Positions 6,488 through 15,792 of a DNA stretch of 64,000 nucleotides are shown here, in pieces. Made by a program: the position numbers and the translations under genes. Source of the DNA: JBBQLG01 sp038327655 (lineage in GTDB: Bacteria > Bacteroidota > Bacteroidia > Cytophagales > Spirosomataceae); the NCBI GenBank assembly GCA_038327655.1, contig JBBQLG010000011.1, positions 4,520 to 68,519 on the forward strand. The letters run 5' to 3'. Every line of letters begins with the position of its first letter. Position 1 is the first letter of the stretch. The notes beneath the pieces were generated by a model. The model was not told the DNA's origin, searched no databases, and worked only from the letters and a program-made list of their open reading frames with translations.

Positions 6488-9394
6488 ATGAAAATTCTTC
6501 TACGAGAAAACCGCCACCTCCGCGTGTGGGTGGGTACACTCCTGCTGGTACTTTGTCAGCTCCTGGCCTGGGCCGCGCCCGGCGACATTAAAGTTGAAGC
6601 CGAGTCGGCCGCCCTAACCGGTGTGAGCGTAGTTACCAGCCCGGCCGGCTACTCGGGCAGCGGCTACGTCTGGAATTTCGATGATGCCAATGACAAAATT
6701 ACGTTCACCGTACCGGCCACAGCGGGCGAGTATGAATTATCCATCATCTACTACTCCCCCTACGGCGAAAAGCACTGCGGAGTACAGGTGAACAGTGCGG
6801 CCTCGCTCGATCAAAAATTTAATGATACCGGCGGTGGCTTCAGTTCGGTATCGGTCGGCAAATTTCAACTCACCGACGGTGCCAATACCGTTACCATCAC
6901 CAACGGCTGGGGCTATTACGGCATCGACTACATTCTGTTCACACCGGTAGCGGCCAAACCACCCGTAGTAGTGCCCCTGGTGAACGGCCGGGCCGAAGCG
7001 GAACTGGGCGAGCTGAGCGGTACGGAGTCCTCAACGACACCCGCCGGATTTTCGGGTGCGGGCTACGTTACCAGCTTCGATAATGCGACGGATAAAGTAA
7101 CGATCTCCTTTAACGCAACCGGTGGTCTATACAACCTGTCGGTCGGCTACACGTCGCCCTATGGTGAAAAGGGGTACGATTTTCAGGTGAATGACGAGAA
7201 AGGCAGCGGTATGTTTGTCAACACCGGCAACACCTTCAGCAGCGTGGTTACGGGTCGGTTCCTGCTCAAAGACGGCCTCAACACCGTCGTCATCGGCCGG
7301 GGCTGGGGTTATTTTGGTATCGACTACATCGAGGTAACACCCGCTACGGCTACCCTGCCCACAAAGCCGCCAAAACTACTTGTCGATGCCCAGGCCACGG
7401 CATCGACCAAAGCCATGTTCGCCTACATCGTGGATCAGTATGGCAGCAAAGTGATTTCGGCGCAACACGATGATATCGACTACGTACTGGAGAAAACGGG
7501 CAAAGAGCCGGCCATTGCCTCGTACGATTTAATCGAATACTCACCCTCTCGAATCGAGTTTGGCTCCAACCCGGCGGGTCAGAGCGAAAGCCGCATTGCC
7601 TGGGCCAAAAAAGGAGCGGGCAATGGCATGGTCAGCCTGATGTGGCACTGGAATGCGCCCACCGACCTGATCAATCAGGCACCGGATAAACTCTGGTGGC
7701 GGGGGTTCTATACCGATGCGACCACGTTTGATATTGCCGCCGTGCTGGCCGACAAGAGTGGAACACGATATCAGTTGCTGCTTCGTGACATCGACGCGAT
7801 TGCGGTTGAATTGAAAAAATTCCGGGATGCCGACATTCCCGTTCTCTGGCGTCCGCTCCATGAAGCCCCCGGCGGGTGGTTCTGGTGGGGTGCCAAAGGG
7901 CCGGGACCGTTGAAAGAATTATGGCACATTATGTACGACCGGCTGACGAACTACCACGACCTGCACAACCTGATCTGGGTCTACACCGGCACCGATACGC
8001 TGAACATGGACTGGTACCCCGGCGATCAGTACGTGGATGTGGTGGGTCTGGATATTTATGCCGATCCAACCGCGAACATGAGCGGCAACTGGGCCAATAC
8101 ACAAGCCCTGTTCAATGGCAAAAAATTGGTGACACTCTCGGAGACGGGCAACCTGCCGAAGCCCGAAAACGTGCGGGGCTTTGCCACCTGGTGGTCGTGG
8201 TTTTCGGTATGGACGGGCACGGATTACATCCGTAAACAACCGATAGACCTGCTGCAGGCCGTTTACAACGATAAGGACGTTATCACCCGCGACGAACTGC
8301 CCGATTGGCGGACCTACGGACAGTTGACCCTGACGGCGCCTGCCTACAACTGCCAGACCGGTGCTATTACGTTCCAGACCACGGGGGGCGATGGCACACC
8401 CATTGAGTTCCGTGCTATTGGCATCACCGACTGGACGACTAACCCAAACAACACCGTTGAGCCGGGTCTGAGGGGCGACCCCAAAGTGATTTCACTCACC
8501 GCCCGGCAAAGTGGTCATGTCGTCACCTACGATTTTGACCTGCCGACTTTCTGCTCCGGTCAGGGTACAAACAAACCTCCGGTCTTTAACGGCCCATTGG
8601 CTCCCCAATCGACCACGGTGGGTGCGGCATTCAGCTATCAGGTACCCGCTGAGGCCTTTACCGATCCCGAAAATGCGGCCCTGACGATGACGGCAGCCAA
8701 CCTGCCTGCCGGTCTGAGCTTTACCGCCAATACACGGACCATCAGTGGGATACCAACCACATTCGGCAGTTTCCAGGTCACCCTCACAGCCGCCGACCCG
8801 CTGTATGCCGCTACCAGCGGTCCCCTGTTGATCAACGTGGCCAACGCGGGTGGCATGCAGCCGCTAACCCTCATCGAACCGCTGTACAACTGCGCGACGG
8901 GTGCCCTTACCCTCCGCACCAGCGGGGGCGATGGTACGCCTATCCGCTTTTTCTGCGTGGGGGTAGCGGGCAACTCAACCGCGACGGATTATATACTGGA
9001 AGCGGCCATCCGCAACGACGCAAACAGCCAGCCGCTGGAAATCCGGGCTACCCAGAGCGGAATCACTACGACTCCGTATCCGTTCGACTGGCGGGCGTTC
9101 TGCCAGCGCAACACCCGTATAGCAGCCCCGGAAGCGACAGAAACTTGGTCGGTCAGGTCGGTGGGCAATCCGGTGTCGGGTGAGTTTGCCATTGAGGTGC
9201 GCGGAGCCGAAGGCATACCCCTCCAGGTCACCCTTACTGATTTAAACGGTCGCCTGATCGACAGTCGGGTAATTATCCCGGCCTCGGCCACCCACCACGA
9301 TGTATTCGACCTGCGTCGTCAGGCACCGGGTCTGCTGTTGTTGCGGGCCGTAGGTAACACCCGTACCCAAACGCTGAAAGTGCTGAAACAGTAG
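6488..9394 (+). CDS. Secreted GH26 endo-1,4-beta-mannanase with two CBMs and T9SS sorting domain
   Basis: A 968-residue secreted glycosidase. Order: signal peptide (1-30, cleavage near AWA-APG); two CBM6/35-like beta-sandwich modules (about 33-155 and 163-285, each starting near VEAES/AEAEL and ending in GWGYYGIDYI/GWGYFGIDYI); GH26 catalytic barrel (about 300-605); an 80-residue module with YNC-x-TG and GGDGTPI motifs; an Ig/cadherin-like putative sugar-binding domain (about 695-780, NKPPVFNGPLAPQ); a second copy of the YNC module; and a T9SS C-terminal sorting domain ending LLLLRAVGNTRTQTLKVL. The GH26 acid/base Glu is E459 in RPLHEAPGGWFWWG and the nucleophile Glu is E552 in LSETGNLP. It probably cuts beta-mannans at the cell surface. 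It stands alone with its own strong terminator. The fold and family are firm; beta-mannan as substrate follows from the family. Confidence 0.93.
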   Translation: MKILLRENRHLRVWVGTLLLVLCQLLAWAAPGDIKVEAESAALTGVSVVTSPAGYSGSGYVWNFDDANDKITFTVPATAGEYELSIIYYSPYGEKHCGVQVNSAASLDQKFNDTGGGFSSVSVGKFQLTDGANTVTITNGWGYYGIDYILFTPVAAKPPVVVPLVNGRAEAELGELSGTESSTTPAGFSGAGYVTSFDNATDKVTISFNATGGLYNLSVGYTSPYGEKGYDFQVNDEKGSGMFVNTGNTFSSVVTGRFLLKDGLNTVVIGRGWGYFGIDYIEVTPATATLPTKPPKLLVDAQATASTKAMFAYIVDQYGSKVISAQHDDIDYVLEKTGKEPAIASYDLIEYSPSRIEFGSNPAGQSESRIAWAKKGAGNGMVSLMWHWNAPTDLINQAPDKLWWRGFYTDATTFDIAAVLADKSGTRYQLLLRDIDAIAVELKKFRDADIPVLWRPLHEAPGGWFWWGAKGPGPLKELWHIMYDRLTNYHDLHNLIWVYTGTDTLNMDWYPGDQYVDVVGLDIYADPTANMSGNWANTQALFNGKKLVTLSETGNLPKPENVRGFATWWSWFSVWTGTDYIRKQPIDLLQAVYNDKDVITRDELPDWRTYGQLTLTAPAYNCQTGAITFQTTGGDGTPIEFRAIGITDWTTNPNNTVEPGLRGDPKVISLTARQSGHVVTYDFDLPTFCSGQGTNKPPVFNGPLAPQSTTVGAAFSYQVPAEAFTDPENAALTMTAANLPAGLSFTANTRTISGIPTTFGSFQVTLTAADPLYAATSGPLLINVANAGGMQPLTLIEPLYNCATGALTLRTSGGDGTPIRFFCVGVAGNSTATDYILEAAIRNDANSQPLEIRATQSGITTTPYPFDWRAFCQRNTRIAAPEATETWSVRSVGNPVSGEFAIEVRGAEGIPLQVTLTDLNGRLIDSRVIIPASATHHDVFDLRRQAPGLLLLRAVGNTRTQTLKVLKQ

Positions 9395-9404
9395 AAACAG
9401 AGCC

Positions 9405-9480
9405 GTTAAAAGAGGAAGGGGTAATTGATACGGAGTAGCTGACATGCTGCTCCGTACCAATTACCCCTTCCTCTTTTAAC
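9405..9480. terminator. Long bidirectional hairpin between convergent genes
   Basis: Two 31-nt arms (9405-9435 and 9450-9480) pair with one mismatch around a 14-nt loop. The outer ends are A/T-rich, so on each strand a U-rich tail follows the stem. It sits between the mannanase and the convergent GMC gene and probably terminates both. The arms are much longer than needed for a simple terminator. Confidence 0.85.
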
Positions 9481-9483
9481 GAC

Positions 9484-11196
9484 CTATAAACTCTTCTTCT
9501 TCATTTCGGCCACGGCGAAGTTAGCTGCGCGGGCCGTCAGGGCCATGTAGGTCAGCGACGGATTCACGCAAGAGGCCGATACCATGCAGGCCCCGTCGGT
9601 AACGAATACGTTTTTGACGGCGTGCATCTGGTTGTTTCCGTTCAGCACCGACGTTTTCGGATCGCGACCCATGCGGGCAGTTCCCATCTCGTGGATCGCC
9701 ATGCCCAGGAACGAACCCCGGTCGTAGGCTTTCACGTTTTTCACACCCGATGATTCCAGCATTTCTTTGGCGTCGTTCATCATGTCGACGCGCATTTTCT
9801 TTTCGTTTTCCTTCAACTCAGCGTCGAATACCATGAGCGGCATACCCCATTTGTCTTTCTCTTTTTTATCGAGGTACACCCGGTTTTCGTAGTACGGCAG
9901 TGTTTCCCCAAACGCGGCTAAGCCCATGGTCCACGGGCCGGGTTTGGTGAGTTCTTCCTTGTAATCGGCCCCGAAACTCATCTCGGCAATGTTGCGCTGC
10001 CAGCCCTGCCGACTGCCTCCCCCCTGGTAGCCGAAGCCCCGCAGGTAGTCGCGCTTGTCGGTGCCGATGTTGCGGTAACGCGGCACGTAAATGCCGTTGG
10101 CCCGCCGTCCATAGTAATATTTATCCAGGTCACCTTCCCAATCGCCCGACGCGCCGGTCCGGAAATGGTGGTCCATCAGGTTATGGCCCAGTTGCTCCGA
10201 ATCATTGCCCAGACCGTTGGGGAAGCGGTTGGAGGTCGAGTTCAGCAGAACGGATGTCGTGCCGAGGGTGCTGCCGCAGACAAAGATCAGTTTGGCAAAA
10301 TACTCGCGTTCCTGTAAGGTAACGGCGTCGATCACGCGGACACCGGTTGCCTTTTGTGTGTTCTCGTCGTAGTTGATGTTGGTTACCACCGAATCGGGCC
10401 GGAGGGTCAGGCGACCGGTTTTGGCGGCCGGGGGCAGGGTGCAGGACTGCGTACTGAAATACGCGCCGTACGGACAACCCAGCGAACATTTGTTGCGGTA
10501 CTGACACGACGCCCGACCCACATTCATCTGTGCCTGAGCCGCTTTGGAGAGGTTGGCCACCCGCCCGATGGTCATTACCCGGCCGGGGAAGTTTTTCTCG
10601 ATCCGCTGACGGACTTCCTTTTCTACGCAGAACATCTCCATCGGCGGCAGGAATTCGCTGTCGGGCAGTTGGGGCAGATTCAGAGCCTCGCCCGATATGC
10701 CGACAAATTTCTCGATGTACGAATACCAGGGTGCCACGTCTTTGTAGCGGATGGGCCAATCGACGGCGATGCCTTCTTTGGCGTTGGCACCGAAGTCGAT
10801 GTCGCTGAGCCGGTACGTTTGCCGCCCCCACATGATGGACTTGCCGCCGACGATGTTAGGCCGGTACCAGTCGAACCGTTTCTCTTCTTTATAAAGCGAG
10901 TCGGAGTCGTTCATCCAGTATTTCTCCGTCATCTCGTTGTACGGATAATCCCGCGCCAGCTTTGGGTGCGACTCTTTTTGCGCCGTGGTCAGCTTACCGT
11001 TGTATTTCAGCTCCCACGGGTCTTTCATGGCATTTTCGTAGCCCGTGACGTGTTCGAGCTGATGGCCTTTTTCGAGCATCAGCACCCGAAGGCCTTTCTC
11101 GGTCAGCTCTTTGGAGGCCCAGCCGCCCGCGATACCCGAGCCAATCACAATGGCGTCGTAGGTCTGATCTTTTATGGAATCGATATTGAGGTTCAT
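9484..11196 (-). CDS. GMC-family FAD oxidoreductase (gluconate/glucoside dehydrogenase-type large subunit)
   Basis: A 570-residue flavoprotein. The FAD-binding motif IVIGSGIAGGWASKEL is at residues 16-31. A Cys cluster follows near 230-240 (CQYRNKCSLGC; spacing C-x5-C-x3-C), like the iron-sulfur-binding region of FAD-dependent glucose/gluconate dehydrogenase large subunits. The GMC C-terminal domain has the catalytic His in HEMGTARMG (about 500) and Asn in CVNPSLTYMAL. It has no signal peptide, whereas its partner encoded 87 nt upstream has a Tat-type leader, so the pair is probably folded in the cytoplasm and co-exported. The likely reaction is oxidation of a sugar or glycoside hydroxyl with electrons passed to the respiratory chain. 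A paralogous pair lies at 36358-38633. Exact substrate unknown. Confidence 0.88.
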   Translation of the reverse strand: MNLNIDSIKDQTYDAIVIGSGIAGGWASKELTEKGLRVLMLEKGHQLEHVTGYENAMKDPWELKYNGKLTTAQKESHPKLARDYPYNEMTEKYWMNDSDSLYKEEKRFDWYRPNIVGGKSIMWGRQTYRLSDIDFGANAKEGIAVDWPIRYKDVAPWYSYIEKFVGISGEALNLPQLPDSEFLPPMEMFCVEKEVRQRIEKNFPGRVMTIGRVANLSKAAQAQMNVGRASCQYRNKCSLGCPYGAYFSTQSCTLPPAAKTGRLTLRPDSVVTNINYDENTQKATGVRVIDAVTLQEREYFAKLIFVCGSTLGTTSVLLNSTSNRFPNGLGNDSEQLGHNLMDHHFRTGASGDWEGDLDKYYYGRRANGIYVPRYRNIGTDKRDYLRGFGYQGGGSRQGWQRNIAEMSFGADYKEELTKPGPWTMGLAAFGETLPYYENRVYLDKKEKDKWGMPLMVFDAELKENEKKMRVDMMNDAKEMLESSGVKNVKAYDRGSFLGMAIHEMGTARMGRDPKTSVLNGNNQMHAVKNVFVTDGACMVSASCVNPSLTYMALTARAANFAVAEMKKKSL

Positions 11197-11283
11197 AGTT
11201 CAGTGATAAGTTAACAGGGGTAAGGGGTCAGTGATGCGTCGGCGAGACACTAATCACTAACGACTTATCCCTAACTACTTTTT

Positions 11284-11814
11284 TTAAAGTGCCCAGGTTT
11301 TCTGACCGGGTTTCAGGGGGACACAGGCCTCTAAACGACCCGGTACAGGCAGGTATTCGAGCGCTTTGGTCGCGCCAATTTCGGAGGTGAAGTAGCCGGT
11401 CGTGGTCATTTCTTTCATGCGGAGGAAAAAAGGCTTGTCGGCAGTCATGGTTTGTTTCATCAGGTCGTTCTTCTGCGCCGTATCCAGTGCGGCAAAGCCT
11501 TTCCCGAACTGGGTTTGGCTGTCGGCGTCGAGTTTGGCCAGACCGGCGTAAAATTTCTCCTGATCGGCCTGCGGGTAACAGTCCCGCATCACCCGTACGA
11601 TGAATTTCTCGACCCCGGCCGCTTTGGCACCCGGCGTTGTCGTGGTGGGGATAATGACGTCGGCCACATCGGCAAGCAGGGCTTCCTGCGTCGGCGTAAC
11701 CGCCACACTCGGCCCCAGGTTGGTGATGCGGCCCATGGCACCCGCTAACGTGGGAGCCGAAATAATGCCCCCCATCATCAGGGCGGCCTGTTGCAATGCT
11801 TTTCTACGGTTCAT
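11284..11814 (-). CDS. Gluconate 2-dehydrogenase subunit 3 family protein (Tat signal)
   Basis: A 176-residue small subunit. The N-terminus MNRRKALQQAALMMGG followed by a hydrophobic stretch and an Ala-rich cleavage region looks like a Tat leader (twin Arg at 3-4). The body carries the family features LLADVADVIIPTTTTPGAKAAGV and, near the end, TTGYFTSEIGATKAL. In known complexes this subunit chaperones and exports the flavoprotein subunit. It is first in a two-gene unit with the GMC gene downstream. The 87-bp spacer has imperfect inverted AT-rich repeats of unclear use. Confidence 0.87.
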   Translation of the reverse strand: MNRRKALQQAALMMGGIISAPTLAGAMGRITNLGPSVAVTPTQEALLADVADVIIPTTTTPGAKAAGVEKFIVRVMRDCYPQADQEKFYAGLAKLDADSQTQFGKGFAALDTAQKNDLMKQTMTADKPFFLRMKEMTTTGYFTSEIGATKALEYLPVPGRLEACVPLKPGQKTWAL

Positions 11815-12031
11815 TGGCTGGTAGCAGGAAAATAAGCAGGCAAAGCGGTGGCTTGTACTACTTTGGGTTAAAAACGTTGATAAACTGCAATTTTAGCTTA
11901 TTTTCTTAGATTTTATGCATGTACACACAAACGGTCCGGTCTTAAACTGATTATCGATTGTGCAGCCCATCCACCGTAATCAGGGCCGCTAAAAACGCTG
12001 GCCTGCGGGCAACCGGGCGCACCATGACATG

Positions 12032-12068
12032 AAAAAGCCGCCCACTATCCCCAATGATAGCAGGCGGC
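12032..12068 (-). terminator. Rho-independent terminator of the beta-helix lipoprotein gene
   Basis: Arms 12037-12042 and 12063-12068 (GCCGCC/GGCGGC), plus an inner stem 12045-12049 with 12056-12060. Read on the minus strand the stem is followed by a run of five U, as expected for termination of the gene ending at 12170. Confidence 0.75.
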
Positions 12069-12120
12069 CAACGGAAGTAGTTCGATTAATCCTGTACAAC
12101 CGTTACAGGCAGTACGCAAA

Positions 12121-12150
12121 CCGGGCAGCGAAGGTTGCTCCGCTGCCCGG
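12121..12150. repeat. GC-rich hairpin after the beta-helix gene
   Basis: CCGGGCAGCG and its inverted copy (12121-12131 with 12140-12150) form a strong stem 20 bp past the stop codon at 12170. The U-run on the minus strand is weak, so it may be an mRNA 3'-end stabiliser next to the true terminator at 12032-12068. Confidence 0.6.
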
Positions 12151-12169
12151 CTATTTTGTTGCTGGCAAT

Positions 12170-13519
12170 TTATTCGACGGCACCCACGGATGGTGGTGCG
12201 CCCCGGCGGGCATCATAGAAATCGCTGGTCAGGTGAGCGTTGACCATGCCAACTCTTTTGATGGGCGCATTATCCAGCAGGCGAAAATTGACCAAATCGG
12301 CCAAACCAGCCGCCGACGCCGTACTAAAATAACGGTTGTTAACGTACAGGCTGGGTCGTGTTTCGCTTTGCTGACTATAAATCCCATCGTTGTGCGGATC
12401 ACTTGGCTGGTCGAACGAGAGGTTATTGAAAACCTGTAACGTTCCTCCGTACAGGTTGTATAGATCGAGCACCACCCCCACATATTCCCGGCTCGTGTTC
12501 AGGTGACCCGCCGTGTTGTTAAATACCTTGGCGTTGCAATAAGTACTCACGCCGGGGATCAGGTTAGCGGCAAAACTCTGCAGTTCGATCGCGCTGTATT
12601 TGCGGCTGTTCCAAACAATATTGTCGTACAGGAGCACCTCTTTGGGCGTGGTTCCCTGCGAGAACGGCCAGAAACGAACCATGTTTCCCTGATGATTCGT
12701 GCACTTGTTGTGGTGTACGCTGCCGTTGCCCTTTATGAGAAAAATACCGTTGTGGTTGTTGTTGGTCGTGTTAACGTTATCGACTACGTTGTGGTGTACA
12801 TTGATGTTTTCGACGTTGCCGAAATACAGCACGGTCCCCACATCGGGACTATTTTTGAACGTGCAGTAGCCCACCTCCGGATTCCGCATAAACCCGTTGT
12901 TTACCAGCAGCGGTGCCTTCGTTAAATCTCCGTTGAACTGTACACTGCCCGCATGGTCGAAATCGCAGTTCAACAGTTTAAAATCGGTGAATGCAGTAGC
13001 ATCCGTCCGGTCATACCTGGTTTTGTTATCGCAGAAAATGGAATAATCGGCAACATTCCGGAACCGGATGCCCTGTAGGGTGAGCGCACGGGGCAAACTG
13101 CCCGATATGGTGACGGCCCGGTACCAGTTATCGCGAATAAGCAGGTTCTTAGCTTTCGCCCCGCCATCGACCGTCAGGTAAGCGATGTTCCGGAGCGAGA
13201 TGCCATCGCCCCCGCCGGCAATCTCAACCAGCCCGTTGGCTACAATCTGTATGGGGTATCCCGGTCGGCCAATCAGGTTGGTGAAGGTCATGCCACTGTA
13301 TGTGCCCGGCGTAATGGCCACGACTTCACCGGGTTTGATGTTCAGCGTTTTACCATCGACCAGCAGATTACCGCGTCCGGTGCCAACAGTTCGGGTAACG
13401 GGCAGTGCAGGGGCCGATTCCCGCGCGTTTCTTGAGGTAACCGGCTCAGGTGCCTGTTGTAGTTCGCAACCTGCCAAACTAAAAACAACCGTCAGAAGGA
13501 GGAGTAAACGTGTTACCAT
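12170..13519 (-). CDS. Parallel beta-helix lipoprotein (pectate lyase-like fold)
   Basis: A 449-residue predicted lipoprotein. The start MVTRLLLLLTVVF at 13519 is preferred over an upstream TTG because it directly begins the signal peptide. The lipobox is FSLAGC, with Cys near residue 18. From about 60 onward there are the regular short turns of a right-handed beta-helix (TVDGGAKAKNLLIRDN, NINVHHNVVDNVN, NGSVHHNKCTNH, LYDNIVWNS). This is the fold used by pectate lyases, alginate lyases and other polysaccharide-acting proteins. I cannot identify a catalytic centre with confidence, so the substrate is open. Its place beside a mannanase and a sugar oxidoreductase fits a role in polysaccharide use. 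Confidence 0.75.
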   Translation of the reverse strand: MVTRLLLLLTVVFSLAGCELQQAPEPVTSRNARESAPALPVTRTVGTGRGNLLVDGKTLNIKPGEVVAITPGTYSGMTFTNLIGRPGYPIQIVANGLVEIAGGGDGISLRNIAYLTVDGGAKAKNLLIRDNWYRAVTISGSLPRALTLQGIRFRNVADYSIFCDNKTRYDRTDATAFTDFKLLNCDFDHAGSVQFNGDLTKAPLLVNNGFMRNPEVGYCTFKNSPDVGTVLYFGNVENINVHHNVVDNVNTTNNNHNGIFLIKGNGSVHHNKCTNHQGNMVRFWPFSQGTTPKEVLLYDNIVWNSRKYSAIELQSFAANLIPGVSTYCNAKVFNNTAGHLNTSREYVGVVLDLYNLYGGTLQVFNNLSFDQPSDPHNDGIYSQQSETRPSLYVNNRYFSTASAAGLADLVNFRLLDNAPIKRVGMVNAHLTSDFYDARRGAPPSVGAVE

Positions 13520-13788
13520 AGCTGTATGAATCAATTAAAACGACTATTTTTGTTTACAATAAACACTAATCATAAATACAGTCGTAATATTATTAATAAA
13601 TTCGATACAACTATAATTAATTATTTACTTTTTTTCGATGAAGTGAACAAAATAGCCGATGAACGGTAGATACCTACCGCCAATCACAACAAAACATACA
13701 CGTTGGGAGTCAAACCCGAGGGCCGCGTGATGATACAGACCGACAGTTATATCAGGTGGCTGAGGAGAAAAACAGCAAAATATGCGGT

Positions 13789-14256
13789 TCAGAGTGGCGC
13801 AGCAGGCAGCGGTTTGGGGCGGGCGAAAACAAACGCCTTTGTAACGACGTAACTGTAGAAGACGAAGACGGCAGTACCGATCAGCACACGAATCAGCCAG
13901 TAGTTCGACATACCAAGGCTAACCATGAGCCACACCCCAGCTGTGTTCAGGGCGGTGTTGCCTGCGGCTACCGCTGCATAGCGGATAAACTGAGTGGCAG
14001 TCTGGGTGGTACGGTTATCGCGGAAGACCCAAAATTTATTCAGGTAAAAGCCGATGATGATACTAACGACGGAACCGATAAGCGTGGCCACAATCAGGCT
14101 GGTCAGCGCGGCAGTAGTTAGGTAATGGCCGATCAGAAAGTCGATCAGCGTAGCCAGCAGGGAGGTGCGGGCAAAGCGAAAAAACTGGGTCAGTTTCGAT
14201 TTCACAACGTCGGGCGGCACGCAGGGCAACCGACTACGCAATAAACCGAACAGCAC
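13789..14256 (-). CDS. GtrA-like family membrane protein
   Basis: About 155 residues with four predicted membrane helices: ATLIDFLIGHYL, LIVATLIGSVVSIIIGFYL, YAAVAAGNTALNTAGVWLMV and RVLIGTAVFVFYSYVV. The GtrA signature NKFWVFRDN follows the second helix. Family members help move lipid-linked sugars across the inner membrane, usually in cell-surface glycan pathways. The reading frame stays open to 14694, but that extension lies antisense to the hydrolase gene and is not real. The most plausible start is the GTG at 14256; a GTG at 14205 is also possible. It is divergent from the alpha/beta hydrolase with a very short spacer. Confidence 0.82.
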   Translation of the reverse strand: MLFGLLRSRLPCVPPDVVKSKLTQFFRFARTSLLATLIDFLIGHYLTTAALTSLIVATLIGSVVSIIIGFYLNKFWVFRDNRTTQTATQFIRYAAVAAGNTALNTAGVWLMVSLGMSNYWLIRVLIGTAVFVFYSYVVTKAFVFARPKPLPAAPL

Positions 14257-14313
14257 TTTTGTTCCGTATTCTTCGTATAATTTAACAAGTAAAGCACATA
14301 ATACTACTTCGCG

Positions 14314-15195
14314 ATGATGGAGCGTTTCATCACCACCAATGGCATACGATTGTACGTTGTCGAAGCCGGGCCGGACGACGGTCCATTGGTCATTTTGCTG
14401 CACGGCTTCCCGGAATTCTGGTACGGCTGGCGGCATCAGATCGACGCGCTGGCTGCGGCCGGTTTTCGGGTGTGGGTACCCGATCAGCGCGGCTACAACC
14501 GGAGCGACAAACCAACGGGCGTTGCGGCCTACGCCATCGACCAGCTCACTGCCGACATCGTGGGCCTGATCGACGCGGCCGGGGTAGCGCGGGCCACCGT
14601 GGTCGGGCACGACTGGGGCGGTGGCGTAGCCTGGTGGCTCGCCATGACCTATCCCGATCGGCTGAACCGATGCATTTTTCTGAATATGCCGCACCCCGCC
14701 GTTATGCTCCGGACGTTAAAGCACAATCCGCGTCAGTTGGTACGAAGCTGGTACGCCGGTTTTTTTCAGTTACCCATTCTGCCGGAGTGGCTGGCCCAAC
14801 GGGGCAACTGGTGGTTAGCGACGCAAGCGCTGGTGAGCACCAGTCGGCGCGGCACGTTTTCGGACACCGACCTGACCCAGTACCGGCAGGCATGGGCACA
14901 ACCCGGTCCCGATGGAGCACCCGCCTACCGCAGCATGATTCACTGGTACCGGGCCTTTGCGCGGCATCGCCCGCCCCTGCCCCCTACCGTCCGCATTAAG
15001 GTACCTGTGCTGCTGATCTGGGGGCGGCAGGATTCGTTTTTGCTGCCCGAACTGGCGCAGGCCAGCCTCGATTTATGCGACAGCGGCCAGCTCGTCTACA
15101 TCGACGAGGCCACACACTGGGTACAGCAGGAAGCCGCCGACCGGGTGAACGGGTTAATCATTGGTACGATGCAGGCAGACCATCATGGCGTATAA
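14314..15195 (+). CDS. Alpha/beta hydrolase, epoxide hydrolase-like
   Basis: A 293-residue soluble alpha/beta hydrolase. The oxyanion motif HGFPEFWYGWRHQ is near residues 30-42. The nucleophile elbow GHDWGGG, with Asp as nucleophile near 98, is the pattern of epoxide hydrolases and haloalkane dehalogenases. The cap domain contains MIHWYRAFAR with the Tyr typical of epoxide hydrolases. The third catalytic position is the His in EATHWVQQE near 270. Length fits the family. It has no signal peptide. Its neighbours do not indicate a substrate. Confidence 0.85.
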   Translation: MMERFITTNGIRLYVVEAGPDDGPLVILLHGFPEFWYGWRHQIDALAAAGFRVWVPDQRGYNRSDKPTGVAAYAIDQLTADIVGLIDAAGVARATVVGHDWGGGVAWWLAMTYPDRLNRCIFLNMPHPAVMLRTLKHNPRQLVRSWYAGFFQLPILPEWLAQRGNWWLATQALVSTSRRGTFSDTDLTQYRQAWAQPGPDGAPAYRSMIHWYRAFARHRPPLPPTVRIKVPVLLIWGRQDSFLLPELAQASLDLCDSGQLVYIDEATHWVQQEAADRVNGLIIGTMQADHHGV

Positions 15196-15216
15196 ATCGG
15201 GCAGACAGGCTGTTGG

Positions 15217-15792
15217 CTACCGCATCAATTTCTGCTCGACCCGGCGATCCGGCACAAACCAGATCAGGGCAACTAACGCGTACAGCGCGAGGCTAATCCA
15301 GGCATTCAGGAAACTAATGCCAATGGCCACGGTATAAATAACAGGCGATATTTTCTCTTTCCAGTTCTGACCGAGCGTTTTGGCCATATCCGAGTTTTTG
15401 CCATGCAGCCGAATGAGCGACCGCGACAGGATGCGCCACGCGACAGCCGCCATCAGGAGCACAACGCCGTACAGGGCCATGGGCCAGGCCGTAAAGTGAT
15501 TCTCGCCCATCCAGCCGGTGGCGAACGGAAACAGCGAGAGCCAGAACAGCAGGTGCAGGTTAGCCCACAGGATCTTACCGTCGACCGTATCGACCACCTG
15601 CCAGAGATGATGGTGATTGTTCCAGTAAATGCCCACGTAGATGTAACTGAGTACGTAGCTGATAAACACCGGAATCAGGGGAATCAGGGCTTCCGGGGTG
15701 TTGCCGTGCGGTATTTTCATTTCCAGCACCATAATGGTGATGATGATGGCAATAACGCCATCACTGAAGGCTTCCAGTCGGTTTTTCTTCAT
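15217..15792 (-). CDS. TMEM175 (DUF1211) family potassium-channel-like protein
   Basis: A 191-residue membrane protein with about six hydrophobic helices. The signature R-x3-FSDGVIAIIITIMVLE begins at residue 5, which is the pore-lining first helix of bacterial TMEM175 potassium channels. Bacterial members carry one such repeat per subunit and assemble as tetramers. It is convergent with the hydrolase gene. Channel activity is inferred from the family. Confidence 0.87.
   Translation of the reverse strand: MKKNRLEAFSDGVIAIIITIMVLEMKIPHGNTPEALIPLIPVFISYVLSYIYVGIYWNNHHHLWQVVDTVDGKILWANLHLLFWLSLFPFATGWMGENHFTAWPMALYGVVLLMAAVAWRILSRSLIRLHGKNSDMAKTLGQNWKEKISPVIYTVAIGISFLNAWISLALYALVALIWFVPDRRVEQKLMR

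Larger units (their letters stand above)
11815..12169. other. 355-bp intergenic region
   Basis: It separates the G2DH-subunit gene (divergent start at 11814) from the 3' end of the beta-helix gene. The left 120 bp are AT-rich and probably hold the promoter of the 11814 gene, though I find no clean TTTG/TAnnTTTG pair. The right part holds two hairpins described separately. I see no credible gene. Confidence 0.6.

Noticed and set aside
14257..14694. N-terminal extension of the GtrA-like gene
   Set aside because: The frame stays open into the alpha/beta hydrolase gene on the other strand, but that part is its antisense shadow; the GtrA family is only 120-155 residues long.
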